Assembly: GCF_000377505.1 (NCBI RefSeq)
Contig: NZ_KB898186.1
Coordinates: 372,001 to 436,000, forward strand
Source of the DNA: Paenibacillus massiliensis 2301065 = DSM 16942
GTDB lineage: Bacteria; Bacillota; Bacilli; Paenibacillales; Paenibacillaceae
DNA: 64,000 bases
Direction: 5' to 3'
Shown piece by piece: positions 34,825 through 44,578 of the stretch (its first letter is position 1; each line of letters starts with the position of its first letter). A model generated the notes under the pieces. It did no database searches and was not told the DNA's origin. It saw only the letters and a list, made by a program, of their open reading frames with translations. A program made the position numbers and the translations under genes.

Positions 34825-35715
34825 TTAATTGCTGGAAGTTGCTGTGAGCGCATGTTTTAAGTGCTGATAGAGCTTTTGGCTCGCCAGCTGGAAGGGATAA
34901 GCCGATTCTGTGCATAGAATTCCGAATGCCATCTCGACAAGATGTCCGCTAATGGCCCTGGCGATTGTACCTTTACTGACGGAAGCTACTGTGATTCCCG
35001 GAACCAGTGCGATTCCCAGTCCGCTCTCGACGTAAAATTTCAATGCCGTCATGCTCCCGATCTCCATAGTGTCAAGCGTAATATTCTCCTCGTGCAACGC
35101 CATTTCCAGCTTTCTGCGGTATGGACAGGTTGCTGCAGTAATGAGCAAACGATGCCCTTGCAAATCTTTCAGGTCTATTATCGTTTTGTGGACCAGCGGA
35201 TGATCTTCTGGAACAAGCACCACGAATTCTTCGTTGAAGAGTGGCTCAAAGTACAACTCCGATCCCAAGCTAGGTGCTGTACAAAGGGCAAAATCGAGTT
35301 CACCTCGAAGTACCTGCTCGCTGAGGTGAGGGGTACTCGAGACCTCGACAGAAATTTTCACTTTGGGAAAGCTGACCATGAAATCCTTCAGAATACCTGG
35401 TAAACGGTAGCTGGCTGTGGGCTCCGTGACGCCAAGGCGGATGTGTCCAGATTCTCCATTCTTTAGATCGGAGAGGTTTGATTGGAGCTGTTCCATATTC
35501 TTTACAATGTCTCGACTCTGACTGTAGAATAGCCTACCTGCCTCTGTCAGACGAATTCCTTTCCCACGTTCTATAAGCTGAATGCCCAATTCCGCTTCGA
35601 GCTTCTGTATCTGCATGGTAACCGTGGATTGGACATAATTCATTTCTTGGGCAGCGCGGTTGAAGCTTCCAGCCTGTACAATCCTGTGAAAGGTTATTAA
35701 TTGTTTGAAATCCAC
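34825..35715 (-). CDS. LysR-family transcriptional regulator
   Basis: 296 residues: HTH (DFKQLITFHRIVQAGSFNRAAQEMNYVQSTVTMQIQKLE) and a type-2 periplasmic-binding effector domain (ESGHIRLGVTEPTASYRLPGILKDF, GIALVPGITVAS). I chose the GTG at 35715, since GGGGAGGA lies 5 nt upstream. It is divergent from an SDR 133 nt away and probably regulates it; T-N11-A type sites can be drawn in the gap, but none is decisive. Confidence 0.85.
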   Translation of the reverse strand: MDFKQLITFHRIVQAGSFNRAAQEMNYVQSTVTMQIQKLEAELGIQLIERGKGIRLTEAGRLFYSQSRDIVKNMEQLQSNLSDLKNGESGHIRLGVTEPTASYRLPGILKDFMVSFPKVKISVEVSSTPHLSEQVLRGELDFALCTAPSLGSELYFEPLFNEEFVVLVPEDHPLVHKTIIDLKDLQGHRLLITAATCPYRRKLEMALHEENITLDTMEIGSMTALKFYVESGLGIALVPGITVASVSKGTIARAISGHLVEMAFGILCTESAYPFQLASQKLYQHLKHALTATSSN

Positions 35716-35848
35716 CAGTGTCCTCCCCGTTGTGTATGTCTTTATATGATTCACAAAAAATGAATTTTATGTTCGATTAATTCAATTATACAAATAACTT
35801 TGTTGTCTGTACAATAAAGCTCACCGACATTAGGGGAGGGGATTTTGA

Positions 35849-36589
35849 ATGGATTTGCAAAACAAGGTGGCTCTGGTTACGGGCGGCGGGACCGGGATTG
35901 GACGGGCGACCAGTCTTGAATTAGCCAGCCGCGGGTCAGCCGTGGTCGTCAATTATTCGCGCTCCGAAGTTGAGGCCATGGAGACGGTACGGAGCATTCT
36001 TCATGCTGGAGGTAAGGCGATGGCCATACAGGCTGACGTTACCAAAGATGAGGAAGTCAGAGCAATGGTCGAGAATGTCGTTCAGCAATTCGGCTCCATT
36101 GATTTGCTCGTTAATAACGCTAGCATTACCAGTCATATCCCGATGGAGGATTTGGAGTCAGCTACAGAGGAGGTGTGGGACAGTCTATTTGCCGTGAATG
36201 TAAAAGGGATGTTTTTCTGTGCGCGTGCAGTTGCCACTCATATGAAACGCAGTAAGCAGGGGGCAATCATCAATCTAGGCAGCATTGCCGGGCAGACCGG
36301 GCTAGGCTCCTCGCTTCCCTATGCTGTATCCAAGGCGGCGGTTCATGGGCTGACAAAATCGTTGGCTAAGGCGCTGGCGCCTGATATTCGCGTGAACTGT
36401 ATCGTGCCGGGAGCCGTGGCTACGAGATGGTGGGCGGGGAAGGAAGAGCAGATGCGCCGCCTTGCTCCCCGCCTGCTTTTGCAGCGTATTTCCGAGCCTG
36501 AGGATATCGCTGCTATGATCTGCGCAGCTTTGGAGCAGGAGGCCATGACGGGTCAAATGATCACGGTTGACAGTGGGCAAACATTGTAA
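35849..36589 (+). CDS. SDR-family oxidoreductase (FabG-like)
   Basis: 246 residues of a classical short-chain dehydrogenase: VTGGGTGIGRA for the cofactor, NNAS at the centre (replacing the common NNAG), Ser in NLGSIAG and the Tyr-Lys pair in LPYAVSKAA. A basic/acidic cofactor loop (NYSRSEVEA) suggests NADP. The substrate cannot be inferred. GGGGAGGGG precedes the ATG. It is divergent from a LysR regulator. No terminator before the MFS gene downstream is evident. Confidence 0.85.
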   Translation: MDLQNKVALVTGGGTGIGRATSLELASRGSAVVVNYSRSEVEAMETVRSILHAGGKAMAIQADVTKDEEVRAMVENVVQQFGSIDLLVNNASITSHIPMEDLESATEEVWDSLFAVNVKGMFFCARAVATHMKRSKQGAIINLGSIAGQTGLGSSLPYAVSKAAVHGLTKSLAKALAPDIRVNCIVPGAVATRWWAGKEEQMRRLAPRLLLQRISEPEDIAAMICAALEQEAMTGQMITVDSGQTL

Positions 36590-36788
36590 GTCTACATCTA
36601 GCTAAGCAATTGCTACAAAAACTTTATGACGTCAGAGATGTCTGCAGCCTTTCCAATAAGGATACATGCATGGTTACGATGAAACTGTCTTCGGAAGTAC
36701 ACGGCTCCTCTTGCTTGCCCATGCTATACTGGGATAGAAGCTTGCTCTATTCAAATAAGTACAAAAGAATTCAAAGGATGATAGACAG

Positions 36789-37994
36789 ATGAAAGCTGGA
36801 GTAGAAGAACGAACAGCCCGGACCTCCCGGCAGCAAGCCGGAGCCGGGCTTCTGATAGTCGGAATTATTCTTATTGCTATGAATTTGCGAGCTCCATTCA
36901 TCTCGGTGGGGCCACTCATCGGGCTGATTAGGGAGTCGCTTGGCTTGTCCAGTGCCATGAGTGGCATGCTGACAACTTTGCCGCTGCTCGCCTTCGCGGT
37001 GTTATCTCCGGTTGCACCCCGATTCGCAAAGCGTTATGGCTTATCCAATGTGCTTGGTGCGGCCTTGCTGCTGCTGACCATCGGAATTGGAGTCCGATGG
37101 TTGGGCGGCGTGATTCCGTTGTTCACAGGCACAATTCTTATAGGTGCGGCAATCGCAATATGTAACGTGCTGCTGCCAAGCTTAATCAAGAAGCGCTTTC
37201 CCGGGAACACTGGTCTGATGACCGGAGTATACAGTGTGTCCATGAACATCTCGGCTTCCATTGCTTCGGGAATCAGTGTCCCGCTCGCGATGCTGCTTGC
37301 TCAGGGCTGGAGTGGCTCACTGGCTATCTGGCTCTGTACAGCGGGGGCAGCTCTCTTGCTATGGGTTCCACAGCTGCAGAGTACCAAGTCCCCTGTAGTA
37401 CAGATCTCCACTACTCGCAGTGCAGGCATGTGGACGAGTCCTTTAGCCTGGCAGATTACGATTTTTATGGGGCTGCAGTCGATTTTGTATTATGTCTTTG
37501 TTGCCTGGTTCCCGGAAATGATGGCCGTGAGAGGGATTTCCTCTTCTGCCGCAGGGTGGATGATGTCATTAATGCAGCTCTCCCAGCTGCCATTGACATT
37601 CCTGGTGCCGATATGGGCTGGAAGGATGAAAAATCAGTTACCGCTCGTATGTATAATGAGTCTCTTGTACATAAGTGGACTTAGTGGTCTATGGCTTGGG
37701 GGAGACGAATGGATTTTGTTCTCGGTCATTAGCATAGGGATTGCAGGCGGCTCGGCATTCGGGCTTGTCCTGATGTTCTTCACGCTACGCACGCGCACAG
37801 CCCAAGAGGCAGCAGAGATCTCGGGCATGGCTCAGTCTGTAGGCTACATGCTCGCAGCTGCCGGTCCTGTTCTGTTCGGATATTTGCACGATATGACCGA
37901 GAACTGGTCGGTGCCGCTAATTCTGTTGATAGTCCTCAGTCTCTGCTTACTCATGGTGGGGATAGGAGCTGGCAAGAACCGATATATTCGTTGA
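36789..37994 (+). CDS. MFS transporter, CynX/NimT-like
   Basis: 401 residues with 12 membrane segments. Features such as LIAMNLRAPFISVGPLIGLIRE and NVLLPSLIKKRFPGNTGLMTGVYSVSMN are typical of the CynX/NimT group (cyanate, nitroimidazole and similar substrates; the last is a resistance determinant). The substrate here is not known. It starts 200 nt after the SDR and lies 66 nt upstream of a winged-helix/TPR regulator on the same strand. Confidence 0.85.
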   Translation: MKAGVEERTARTSRQQAGAGLLIVGIILIAMNLRAPFISVGPLIGLIRESLGLSSAMSGMLTTLPLLAFAVLSPVAPRFAKRYGLSNVLGAALLLLTIGIGVRWLGGVIPLFTGTILIGAAIAICNVLLPSLIKKRFPGNTGLMTGVYSVSMNISASIASGISVPLAMLLAQGWSGSLAIWLCTAGAALLLWVPQLQSTKSPVVQISTTRSAGMWTSPLAWQITIFMGLQSILYYVFVAWFPEMMAVRGISSSAAGWMMSLMQLSQLPLTFLVPIWAGRMKNQLPLVCIMSLLYISGLSGLWLGGDEWILFSVISIGIAGGSAFGLVLMFFTLRTRTAQEAAEISGMAQSVGYMLAAAGPVLFGYLHDMTENWSVPLILLIVLSLCLLMVGIGAGKNRYIR

Positions 37995-38060
37995 TACACA
38001 GCTGCAAGTCATTTGCCGCTCGATTGGAACAGCAATGGATAGAACTGGAGGCTTGAAGTG

Positions 38061-39212
38061 ATGGCAGTACTCAGCTTCGATCATACACAACGGCGAGTCA
38101 GTGACGGGGGGAGTACCGTGGAGCTACTGGCCAAGGAATATGCATTACTGCAATGTCTGTATCGGCACCGCGGGCAGGCGCTGTCACGAGAACAGCTGCT
38201 TGATCTGGTATGGGGGCTGGAGAGTCCTGTGGAACGAACGGTGGATGATCATGTGTATCGTCTACGACGCAAGCTGAAGCGGATCGGCAGCATACAGATC
38301 TATACGATCCGGGGCTATGGGTACAGCCTCGCGGTTGACCAGCCAGAGCAGATATCTGTTCCATCATGGAAGGACCAAGAGATGCAGGACGCTGTCCAAC
38401 AAATGCTGCGCAAGTATCATTTGTTCGGGCAGGGGCATTCATTGTCGATGCTTGCCGCTCAGCAGCAAGTGCTTGGTGTGGAGATCGACCCCTACTACCT
38501 GATGTATATTCATTTCCTGGACGCGGATGCGCTATGGTTCCTGGAGCAGACCCAGCTACCTCCAGAGGAGCGGATGTACTGGATGCTGCTCATCTATGCC
38601 GCGACAGCTCCAGCTACTGCTGAAGGGCTGGCGATGGGAGAGCGAGCACTTGCTGATCGCAGGCTGTTTCCCGAGCAGCACCGTGAGCTACGAATATTGA
38701 ATATTCTTGATTTCTATATTGAATATGGAAGACTTGAAGGGGTGCTTGAACGGCTCAAGGAATCCTATGAGGTTGTTCAGACGGAGCAATTGGATGGCTT
38801 CCGAATGCCTGTTGCTCTCGTCGAGATGAGCCTGTATCTCGCTCAAGGCGATCTGGTCCGGGTAGCTGCTGTAGCCGAGCGACTGGAGCAACAGCTGCAG
38901 GATGCCCCCTACCTGCGTGAATTGGCTGGGTATCGTGTGAACCAGGGACTGTGGCGTCTGTTGGAAGGCCGGGAAGCGGAGGCCGAGGCGCTATTGCAGG
39001 AGGGGATGGGTATCTTCGAGATGGCTCGGCAGAGCCTGCTACAGATCAAGGCGGTGTGCAGAATCCAATCCTTCTTGCGGCGCTATGCTCCTCATGAGCG
39101 CTTGGAGAAGGTATGTGCAGAGCATTATCAGATGCTGGACGCAAAATATAACATCACTGAGCAGCGTCCTCGGCTGGAGCAGTGGTTGAGGACACATTTA
39201 CGCATGGGCTAG
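38061..39212 (+). CDS. OmpR-type winged helix fused to a TPR-like domain
   Basis: 383 residues: a Trans_reg_C DNA-binding domain (1-90; VELLAKEYALLQCLYRHRGQALSREQLLDLVWG, then YTIRGYGYSLAV), followed by about 290 residues of helical repeats resembling the bacterial transcriptional activation (BTAD/SARP) or TPR modules. It has no receiver domain, so activity is presumably set by ligand or protein binding. The ATG at 38061 has GGAGG 9 nt upstream; a GTG at 38058 is possible. It lies between two MFS exporter genes on the same strand, so control of export is plausible. Confidence 0.75.
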   Translation: MAVLSFDHTQRRVSDGGSTVELLAKEYALLQCLYRHRGQALSREQLLDLVWGLESPVERTVDDHVYRLRRKLKRIGSIQIYTIRGYGYSLAVDQPEQISVPSWKDQEMQDAVQQMLRKYHLFGQGHSLSMLAAQQQVLGVEIDPYYLMYIHFLDADALWFLEQTQLPPEERMYWMLLIYAATAPATAEGLAMGERALADRRLFPEQHRELRILNILDFYIEYGRLEGVLERLKESYEVVQTEQLDGFRMPVALVEMSLYLAQGDLVRVAAVAERLEQQLQDAPYLRELAGYRVNQGLWRLLEGREAEAEALLQEGMGIFEMARQSLLQIKAVCRIQSFLRRYAPHERLEKVCAEHYQMLDAKYNITEQRPRLEQWLRTHLRMG

Positions 39213-39293
39213 GGTATGAAGCTATTCCCTCTGATAAACCTCTGACATAACGCACTTATACTGTCTCTACAGATCAATGAAGAGGTGGAGACT

Positions 39294-40697
39294 ATGCCAT
39301 TTTTTGCTCGACGAAAAGACACATCAGGACTGCTGCGTAATCGCTCCTTCCGCTTGCTATTCTCCGCTCACGCCCTGGCTTCGCTAGGGGAATGGTTCGA
39401 CGCTATCGCTATTCAGGTGCTGGTTGTCTACCGCTGGGGAGCGGACCCCATGATGATTGCCCTCATTCCGGTGGTGATGGCACTTCCGGGCTTGTTGCTC
39501 AGCTCGCTGGCGGGGACGCTGGCTGATCGGCTGCCACAGGCGCGGCTTATGATGCTGAGCGATCTAGCTGCTGCTTGCCTGACGCTCGCGGTGCTGTTCG
39601 CTCCAGGAGTAGCCTGGCTGCTACCCCTGCTCGCCCTTCGCGCCTGCGCGTCTGTCTTTCAACTGCCCGCCCAGCAGGGGCTGACCCGGGTCATTGTACC
39701 TTCGGACCAATTGCTGCAGGCTGCCTCGTGGAATGGCCTAGTTGGACAGGGGTCCAAGGTGGCTGGTCCCTTGCTCGGAGCGATGCTGCTAGTGTTGCTG
39801 TCGCCTCAGCTGTGCATTGCGCTGAATGCGGTGACCCGACTTTGCTCGGCTGCACTGCTGTGGCCGCTGCGCGGACTGTCCAGCAAGCAGGTGATTGCGT
39901 CATCCGACATGACGACGTCAGATGAAGACAGAGGACAGGGGTATGAACAACCCTTCGGGGAAGGGACATGCATTCAGGAGCAAGGACAGAGCGCCCCTCT
40001 TCAAGCTGCCATAGATGCAGACGAAGCGACTAAACAGGATGAAGAGGGCTTTCTGGCGCAGTGGCGTGAAGGCTGGGCATATATTGTGAGGACTAAGCGA
40101 CTGCTGCATACCCTGATCTTCGGCTTGTTCGGCATTATGGCTATCCTGATGATTGATTATCAGTTCGCTACATTGCTGAGAACCATCTATCCAGGGGATG
40201 AGTCATTGGTAGGCTGGCTGATCTCGGCGATCGGCATTGGAGCGGTGGCTGTAATCATGGTATTGAACCGGATGAATCATATTGGGGCAGGCTGGGGGCT
40301 TGGCGGAGGCTACCTGTGCATTGGCGGTGCTATTGCTGTGTTGGGCGTACTGCCACCTGGTAGTCCGATCTGGCTCCTGCTGGTTGCTGGTGTCCTGATC
40401 GGGCTTGGTAACGGACTCTATATGGTGACGCAAAATTACATCCTCCAATCCGAGACGCCAGCTCACCTTGTAGGCAGAATATTTGGAATCCAGAACACCG
40501 TGCTAGGCGCCGTGATGATTGGTGCGCCACTAGCTGGGGGTGTACTTATTCAGATGGCAGGGCCGGGTCTATCGTTTTTGGCGATTGGCAGTGTCGTAGG
40601 GCTGCTTGGCGTTAGCGGTATGCTGCTTCAGTCCATGATCTGGGGCCACGAGCCGAAGACGGATGCAGGACGTTATGTCGAACGCGGAGAACTGTGA
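39294..40697 (+). CDS. MFS exporter, DHA3 (macrolide-efflux-like)
   Basis: 467 residues with about 12 membrane segments. The N-terminus (RNRSFRLLFSAHALASLGEWFDAIAIQVLVVYRWG) is typical of the DHA3/Mef-like group. An insertion of about 60 polar residues (about 208-262) in the central loop is longer than usual. I chose the ATG at 39294, since AGAGGTGGAG (39281-39290) lies upstream; a GTG at 39285 lies within it. It may be controlled by the winged-helix/TPR gene immediately upstream. The substrate is unknown. Confidence 0.8.
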   Translation: MPFFARRKDTSGLLRNRSFRLLFSAHALASLGEWFDAIAIQVLVVYRWGADPMMIALIPVVMALPGLLLSSLAGTLADRLPQARLMMLSDLAAACLTLAVLFAPGVAWLLPLLALRACASVFQLPAQQGLTRVIVPSDQLLQAASWNGLVGQGSKVAGPLLGAMLLVLLSPQLCIALNAVTRLCSAALLWPLRGLSSKQVIASSDMTTSDEDRGQGYEQPFGEGTCIQEQGQSAPLQAAIDADEATKQDEEGFLAQWREGWAYIVRTKRLLHTLIFGLFGIMAILMIDYQFATLLRTIYPGDESLVGWLISAIGIGAVAVIMVLNRMNHIGAGWGLGGGYLCIGGAIAVLGVLPPGSPIWLLLVAGVLIGLGNGLYMVTQNYILQSETPAHLVGRIFGIQNTVLGAVMIGAPLAGGVLIQMAGPGLSFLAIGSVVGLLGVSGMLLQSMIWGHEPKTDAGRYVERGEL

Positions 40698-40867
40698 AGG
40701 TCTGATTTATTTTGATTGTGATGGGATGGTGTGAACCAGTTGAAGAAGCTGTGCTTCTAAGTGAGTATAGAGCTGCTGTCGACTAACGACTACGCTGCCC
40801 AGGTCATTCAACCTAAAATCAAATTCGGTCAAGGTACTAGCCATTCTGGCTGAGTGAGACCTGCATG

Positions 40868-40902
40868 AAGCCCCTGATCGTCATATAGATGATCAGGGGC
40901 TT
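40868..40902. terminator. Terminator between convergent MFS and GNAT genes
   Basis: AAGCCCCTGATC (40868-40879) pairs perfectly with GATCAGGGGCTT (40891-40902). The tail is TATATTT, weak; it lies between convergent genes. Confidence 0.75.
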
Positions 40903-40920
40903 ATATTTGCTTCTGTATAC

Positions 40921-41793
40921 TCAACCAAGCGCCTGACTAGCGATGGCGAAATAAGTGTCCTGTCTCGGTGGTAGCTGCTCGGAATTCCTGAGCATTACCG
41001 GCGGATGAGAAGAGGACTTAAATCCTAGCTGAAGGAGAAGATCGCGCAGCTCCTCCTGTCCCTCAGGAATATCTATTCTCAGAGTGCTGGATGCGTCCTT
41101 GGCAAGTGCCTTGGTGAGCTGTAATGCCATTGCCGCATTTGTACCCACGATAGGACCTAGCACGAGCTTGTCACTGACCGGTACAGCCATACCGTAGCCG
41201 ACAAGCGTTCCATCTGACTTCGTTGCGACCATGACCCTGTCAGCCTGCTGTATGCGCGCTTTCATCAACTGCTTCCGATCTGCTCCGATGGAGGACTCGT
41301 CCAGCCGCGTTAGTGCAGGAAGCAGTTCCTCAGAGAACGGGACGATGCTATACTCCATTGGGGCTTCGCGCTCCGGTAGTGGAGTGACAGTGCTGTCTCG
41401 CAGCAGTTTGTACACGCTGGATACCGTCTGAAAGCCCAGCTTTTTATACAATGGTTCACCTTGCGTGGTAGCGATTAGCATAAGTGGGACGTGCTCAGGG
41501 ATTGCCTCTATGCAGGCTTGCATCAGACTGGCCCCAAGACCGGCCCCTCTGTATCGTTCATTGACAATGACCAGTCCGATCGAGGCCAGTCGATCTCCAT
41601 ATGGAAGAATGGCCGCACTGGACACAATCTGCCCGCTGGGGTCGCGATGACCGAAGAGGGTACCGACCTTCAGTAAGGTGTGTACCTCCTGCTCGCTATA
41701 ATCCCACTGTACGTGGGTGGTTAGCTGCAACAGCCCAGTTGTATCTTCTATGCTCAGTTGTTCGAGTGTCAGCTCGGTTAAGTGGGTGCTCAA
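40921..41793 (-). CDS. Two-domain GNAT acetyltransferase
   Basis: 290 residues. An N-terminal GNAT domain has the acetyl-CoA-binding loop RYRGAGLGASLMQACI (about residues 80-95) and GEPLYKKLGFQ. A second domain (about 147-290) holds a degenerate GNAT-like fold with YGMAVPVSDKLVLGPIVG, as in YitH-like enzymes. A TTG at 41793 serves as start, with GGAGATG upstream. Its substrate cannot be told. Monocistronic. Confidence 0.8.
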   Translation of the reverse strand: MSTHLTELTLEQLSIEDTTGLLQLTTHVQWDYSEQEVHTLLKVGTLFGHRDPSGQIVSSAAILPYGDRLASIGLVIVNERYRGAGLGASLMQACIEAIPEHVPLMLIATTQGEPLYKKLGFQTVSSVYKLLRDSTVTPLPEREAPMEYSIVPFSEELLPALTRLDESSIGADRKQLMKARIQQADRVMVATKSDGTLVGYGMAVPVSDKLVLGPIVGTNAAMALQLTKALAKDASSTLRIDIPEGQEELRDLLLQLGFKSSSHPPVMLRNSEQLPPRQDTYFAIASQALG

Positions 41794-42168
41794 TGTATGT
41801 CATCTCCTATCCGGCATGTGGTTATAATTGTATGAAGGAATTTGGTTATCATAAATTATCGTTGCTGCAAGCGCTGAACGCAAGCTATCCTCTTCCTGTT
41901 CGTAGTACGCTTCATTGATTAGGTGCCCCAAAATACCCGTTTAAAGATTACCCTCTCTGATCACCCTCTCTCTTAGCCATTCAGGCCATTCCAGTATCTT
42001 CTGTGATCCTACTCACATTTTTTCAATTTCTGTAGCCGATTTTGTGATTATTATCACAAATAAAAAAATAGGCTTCTGACACAATACTTTCAGAACGCAT
42101 TTCGCGGAAATGGATGTGAATTTTTTCGCAAAATGCAAAAACGTTAAGACGAAAGGAAGGACAAGGTC
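41794..42168 (+). promoter_or_regulatory. cydA control region with two Crp/Fnr/Rex-type palindromes
   Basis: TGTGA-N6-TCACA occurs twice, at 42002-42017 and 42043-42058, centres 41 bp apart; the second extends to TTTGTGA-N6-TCACAAA. This fits Fnr boxes, and TTGTGA-N6-TCACAA also fits the Rex consensus that represses cyd genes in Bacillus. An extended -10 (TGACACAAT, CACAAT at 42080-42085) gives a start near 42092, with the proximal site at -41.5. The remaining 375 nt holds no gene. Confidence 0.65.
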
Positions 42169-43578
42169 ATGGACCCGTTAATGCTGTCGCGTATCCAGTA
42201 TGCGTCGACCACGATTTTTCACTTTTTATTTGTACCTGTATCCATTAGCCTGGCACTCTTCATTGCGATTATGGAGACGTTGTATGTCATCAAGGGCAAG
42301 CCTGCGTACAAAGCCATGTCCAAGTTCTGGGGCAAGCTGTTCCTGATTAACTTTGCTGTTGGGGTCGTGACGGGAATCCTTCAGGAGTTCCAGTTCGGGA
42401 TGAACTGGTCGGAATATTCGCGCTTCGTAGGGGACGTATTTGGAGCACCGCTGGCTATAGAGGCACTGCTGGCCTTCTTTTTGGAATCTACCTTCCTTGG
42501 CCTCTGGATCTTCGGCTGGGAGCGTCTGTCCAAGAAGCTGCACCTGATGTGCATCTGGCTGGTCTTCATCGGAACGTTGTTCTCGGCGTTCTGGATTCTG
42601 GTGGCGAACTCCTTCATGCAGCATCCGGTAGGCTTCCAGATTAATAATGGCCGTGCCGAGATGAACGATTTTCTCGCGTTGATTACGAATGGGCAGGTAT
42701 TGGTAGAATTCCCGCATACGATCTTCGGAGCGCTCATGACAGGTGGTGCACTTGTAGCGGGCATTAGCGCATGGAAGATCATGAAGAAGCAGGACGCTCA
42801 GCTATTCGGTCATTCCTTTCGGATCGCAGTCATCATGCTCGTCATCTCCTTCTTCGGCGTGGCCTTCTCAGGGCATTTCCAGGCTCAATATCTCGTTAAG
42901 ACCCAGCCGATGAAGATGGCGGCAAGCGAAGCACTGTGGGGCAAGAGTGGGGACCCCGCGGGCTGGAACGTCATTGCTTTCATTGATCCGGATGAACAAA
43001 AGAACAACTGGGAGCTGCAGGTACCGGGGCTGCTAAGTTATCTGTCCTACAGCAAGTTCTCGGGTGAGGTCAAAGGCATCCACGAGCTGCAGGCCGAGTA
43101 TGTGCAGACTTACGGCGAGGGCAATTACATACCCCCTGTACGCACGACCTTTTGGAGCTTCCGCATCATGATCGCGGCGGGCTGTCTGAGTCTGCTGCTG
43201 GGCGGCTACGGCATCTATCTGTCGCTTCGTGGCAAGCTGGAGCAGGCGAAGCCATGGTACTTCAAGATGATGGTATTCGGCATATGTCTGCCATTCATCT
43301 CGAATACTTCCGGCTGGATTATGACGGAGATTGGGCGGCAGCCTTGGACGGTCTTCGGATATATGACTACGGAAATGGGCGTATCGCCAAATGTCAGCAG
43401 CGGCATGCTGCTCTTCTCCATCATTGCGTTTACAGGAGCGTATGCTGCGCTGGCAGCGATTACGGTATTTCTGTTCGTGAAATATATCAAAAAAGGGCCG
43501 GACTTGAAGAGTGAAGCCGAACAGCCGGTACATGATCCGTTTGGTGTAGAGGGGGGCGCTTATGCTGTCTTTAAATGA
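42169..43578 (+). CDS. cydA: Cytochrome bd quinol oxidase subunit I
   Basis: 469 residues, about nine membrane helices, with the conserved starts RIQYASTTIFHFLFVPVSISLA (heme-ligand His) and GRQPWTVFGYMTTEMGVSP. The quinol-binding loop is of the short type, as in Bacillus and unlike the long E. coli loop. Together with CydB it oxidises menaquinol and reduces O2 with high affinity. GAAAGGAAGG precedes the ATG. It overlaps cydB by 17 nt, and heads the cydABDC operon. Confidence 0.97.
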   Translation: MDPLMLSRIQYASTTIFHFLFVPVSISLALFIAIMETLYVIKGKPAYKAMSKFWGKLFLINFAVGVVTGILQEFQFGMNWSEYSRFVGDVFGAPLAIEALLAFFLESTFLGLWIFGWERLSKKLHLMCIWLVFIGTLFSAFWILVANSFMQHPVGFQINNGRAEMNDFLALITNGQVLVEFPHTIFGALMTGGALVAGISAWKIMKKQDAQLFGHSFRIAVIMLVISFFGVAFSGHFQAQYLVKTQPMKMAASEALWGKSGDPAGWNVIAFIDPDEQKNNWELQVPGLLSYLSYSKFSGEVKGIHELQAEYVQTYGEGNYIPPVRTTFWSFRIMIAAGCLSLLLGGYGIYLSLRGKLEQAKPWYFKMMVFGICLPFISNTSGWIMTEIGRQPWTVFGYMTTEMGVSPNVSSGMLLFSIIAFTGAYAALAAITVFLFVKYIKKGPDLKSEAEQPVHDPFGVEGGAYAVFK

Positions 43579-44578
43579 GCTGTGGTTCATTCTGGTGGCC
43601 GTGCTGTTCATTGGTTTCTTCTTTCTGGAGGGCTTCGATTTCGGGGTCGGCATGTCTACTGCATTGATTGCGAAGACGGACGGGCAGCGTCGTGTGCTGA
43701 TTAACGCGATTGGTCCGTTCTGGGATGGGAATGAGGTATGGCTGCTCACGGCGGGTGGAGCCATGTTCGCGGCATTCCCGAATTGGTATGCGACGATGTT
43801 CAGCGGCTTCTATATTCCGCTCGTCTTCCTGCTGCTGGCCCTGATTGGGCGCGGCGTAGCCTTTGAATTCCGGGGTAAGGTGGATAGTGCACGCTGGCGC
43901 AAGAGCTGGGATATCGTGATCTTCATGGGTAGCTTCCTGCCTCCATTCCTGTTGGGTGTTGTATTCGCGACGTTCATGCAGGGGTTGCCCATTGATGGCG
44001 ACATGCATATGCGAGCAGGATTCTTTGACATTGTGAACCTGTATACCGTAGCTGGCGGAGCAGCGGTAACGTTACTGTGCCTTGTGCATGGCTTGCTGTT
44101 CACGACGCTACGCACGATGGATGACCTGCAGGAGCGCGCACGCAAGCTGGCAGGCAAGCTGCTAATTCCGCTAGCGGCACTGCTTCTGATCTTCGCGGTG
44201 CTAACCTTCCTTTACACAGATATATTTGCTGTCAGAGGAGGAGTACTCGCTGTGGTCGCCGTGCTGGGTGCAGCTGCTTATGTGCTGGCAGGCTACTTTA
44301 TTAATCAGGGCCGGGATGGATGGGCTTTTGCGATGACAGGTACAGTGATTGCGTTAGCTATTGCCTCTGTCTTCATCGGGCTGTTTCCACGGGTCATGGT
44401 CAGCTCGCTGGGAAGTATGTACGATCTGACCGTATATAATGCTTCCTCGGGGCCGTACTCCTTGAAGGTCATGACCATCGTAGCATGTAGCCTTCTGCCT
44501 TTCGTGCTCGGCTACCAAATCTGGAGCTACATTGTATTCCGCAAGCGGGTACATGAGAAAGGGCATTTGGAATACTAA
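43562..44578 (+). CDS. cydB: Cytochrome bd quinol oxidase subunit II
   Basis: 338 residues with about eight membrane segments. LWFILVAVLFIGFFFLEGFDFGVGMS and NAIGPFWDGNEVWLLTAGGAMFAAFP are the family hallmarks. It stabilises heme insertion in CydA. It overlaps cydA by 17 nt and its stop overlaps the cydD start by 1 nt (TAATG), so translation of the three is tightly coupled. Confidence 0.97.
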   Translation: MLSLNELWFILVAVLFIGFFFLEGFDFGVGMSTALIAKTDGQRRVLINAIGPFWDGNEVWLLTAGGAMFAAFPNWYATMFSGFYIPLVFLLLALIGRGVAFEFRGKVDSARWRKSWDIVIFMGSFLPPFLLGVVFATFMQGLPIDGDMHMRAGFFDIVNLYTVAGGAAVTLLCLVHGLLFTTLRTMDDLQERARKLAGKLLIPLAALLLIFAVLTFLYTDIFAVRGGVLAVVAVLGAAAYVLAGYFINQGRDGWAFAMTGTVIALAIASVFIGLFPRVMVSSLGSMYDLTVYNASSGPYSLKVMTIVACSLLPFVLGYQIWSYIVFRKRVHEKGHLEY

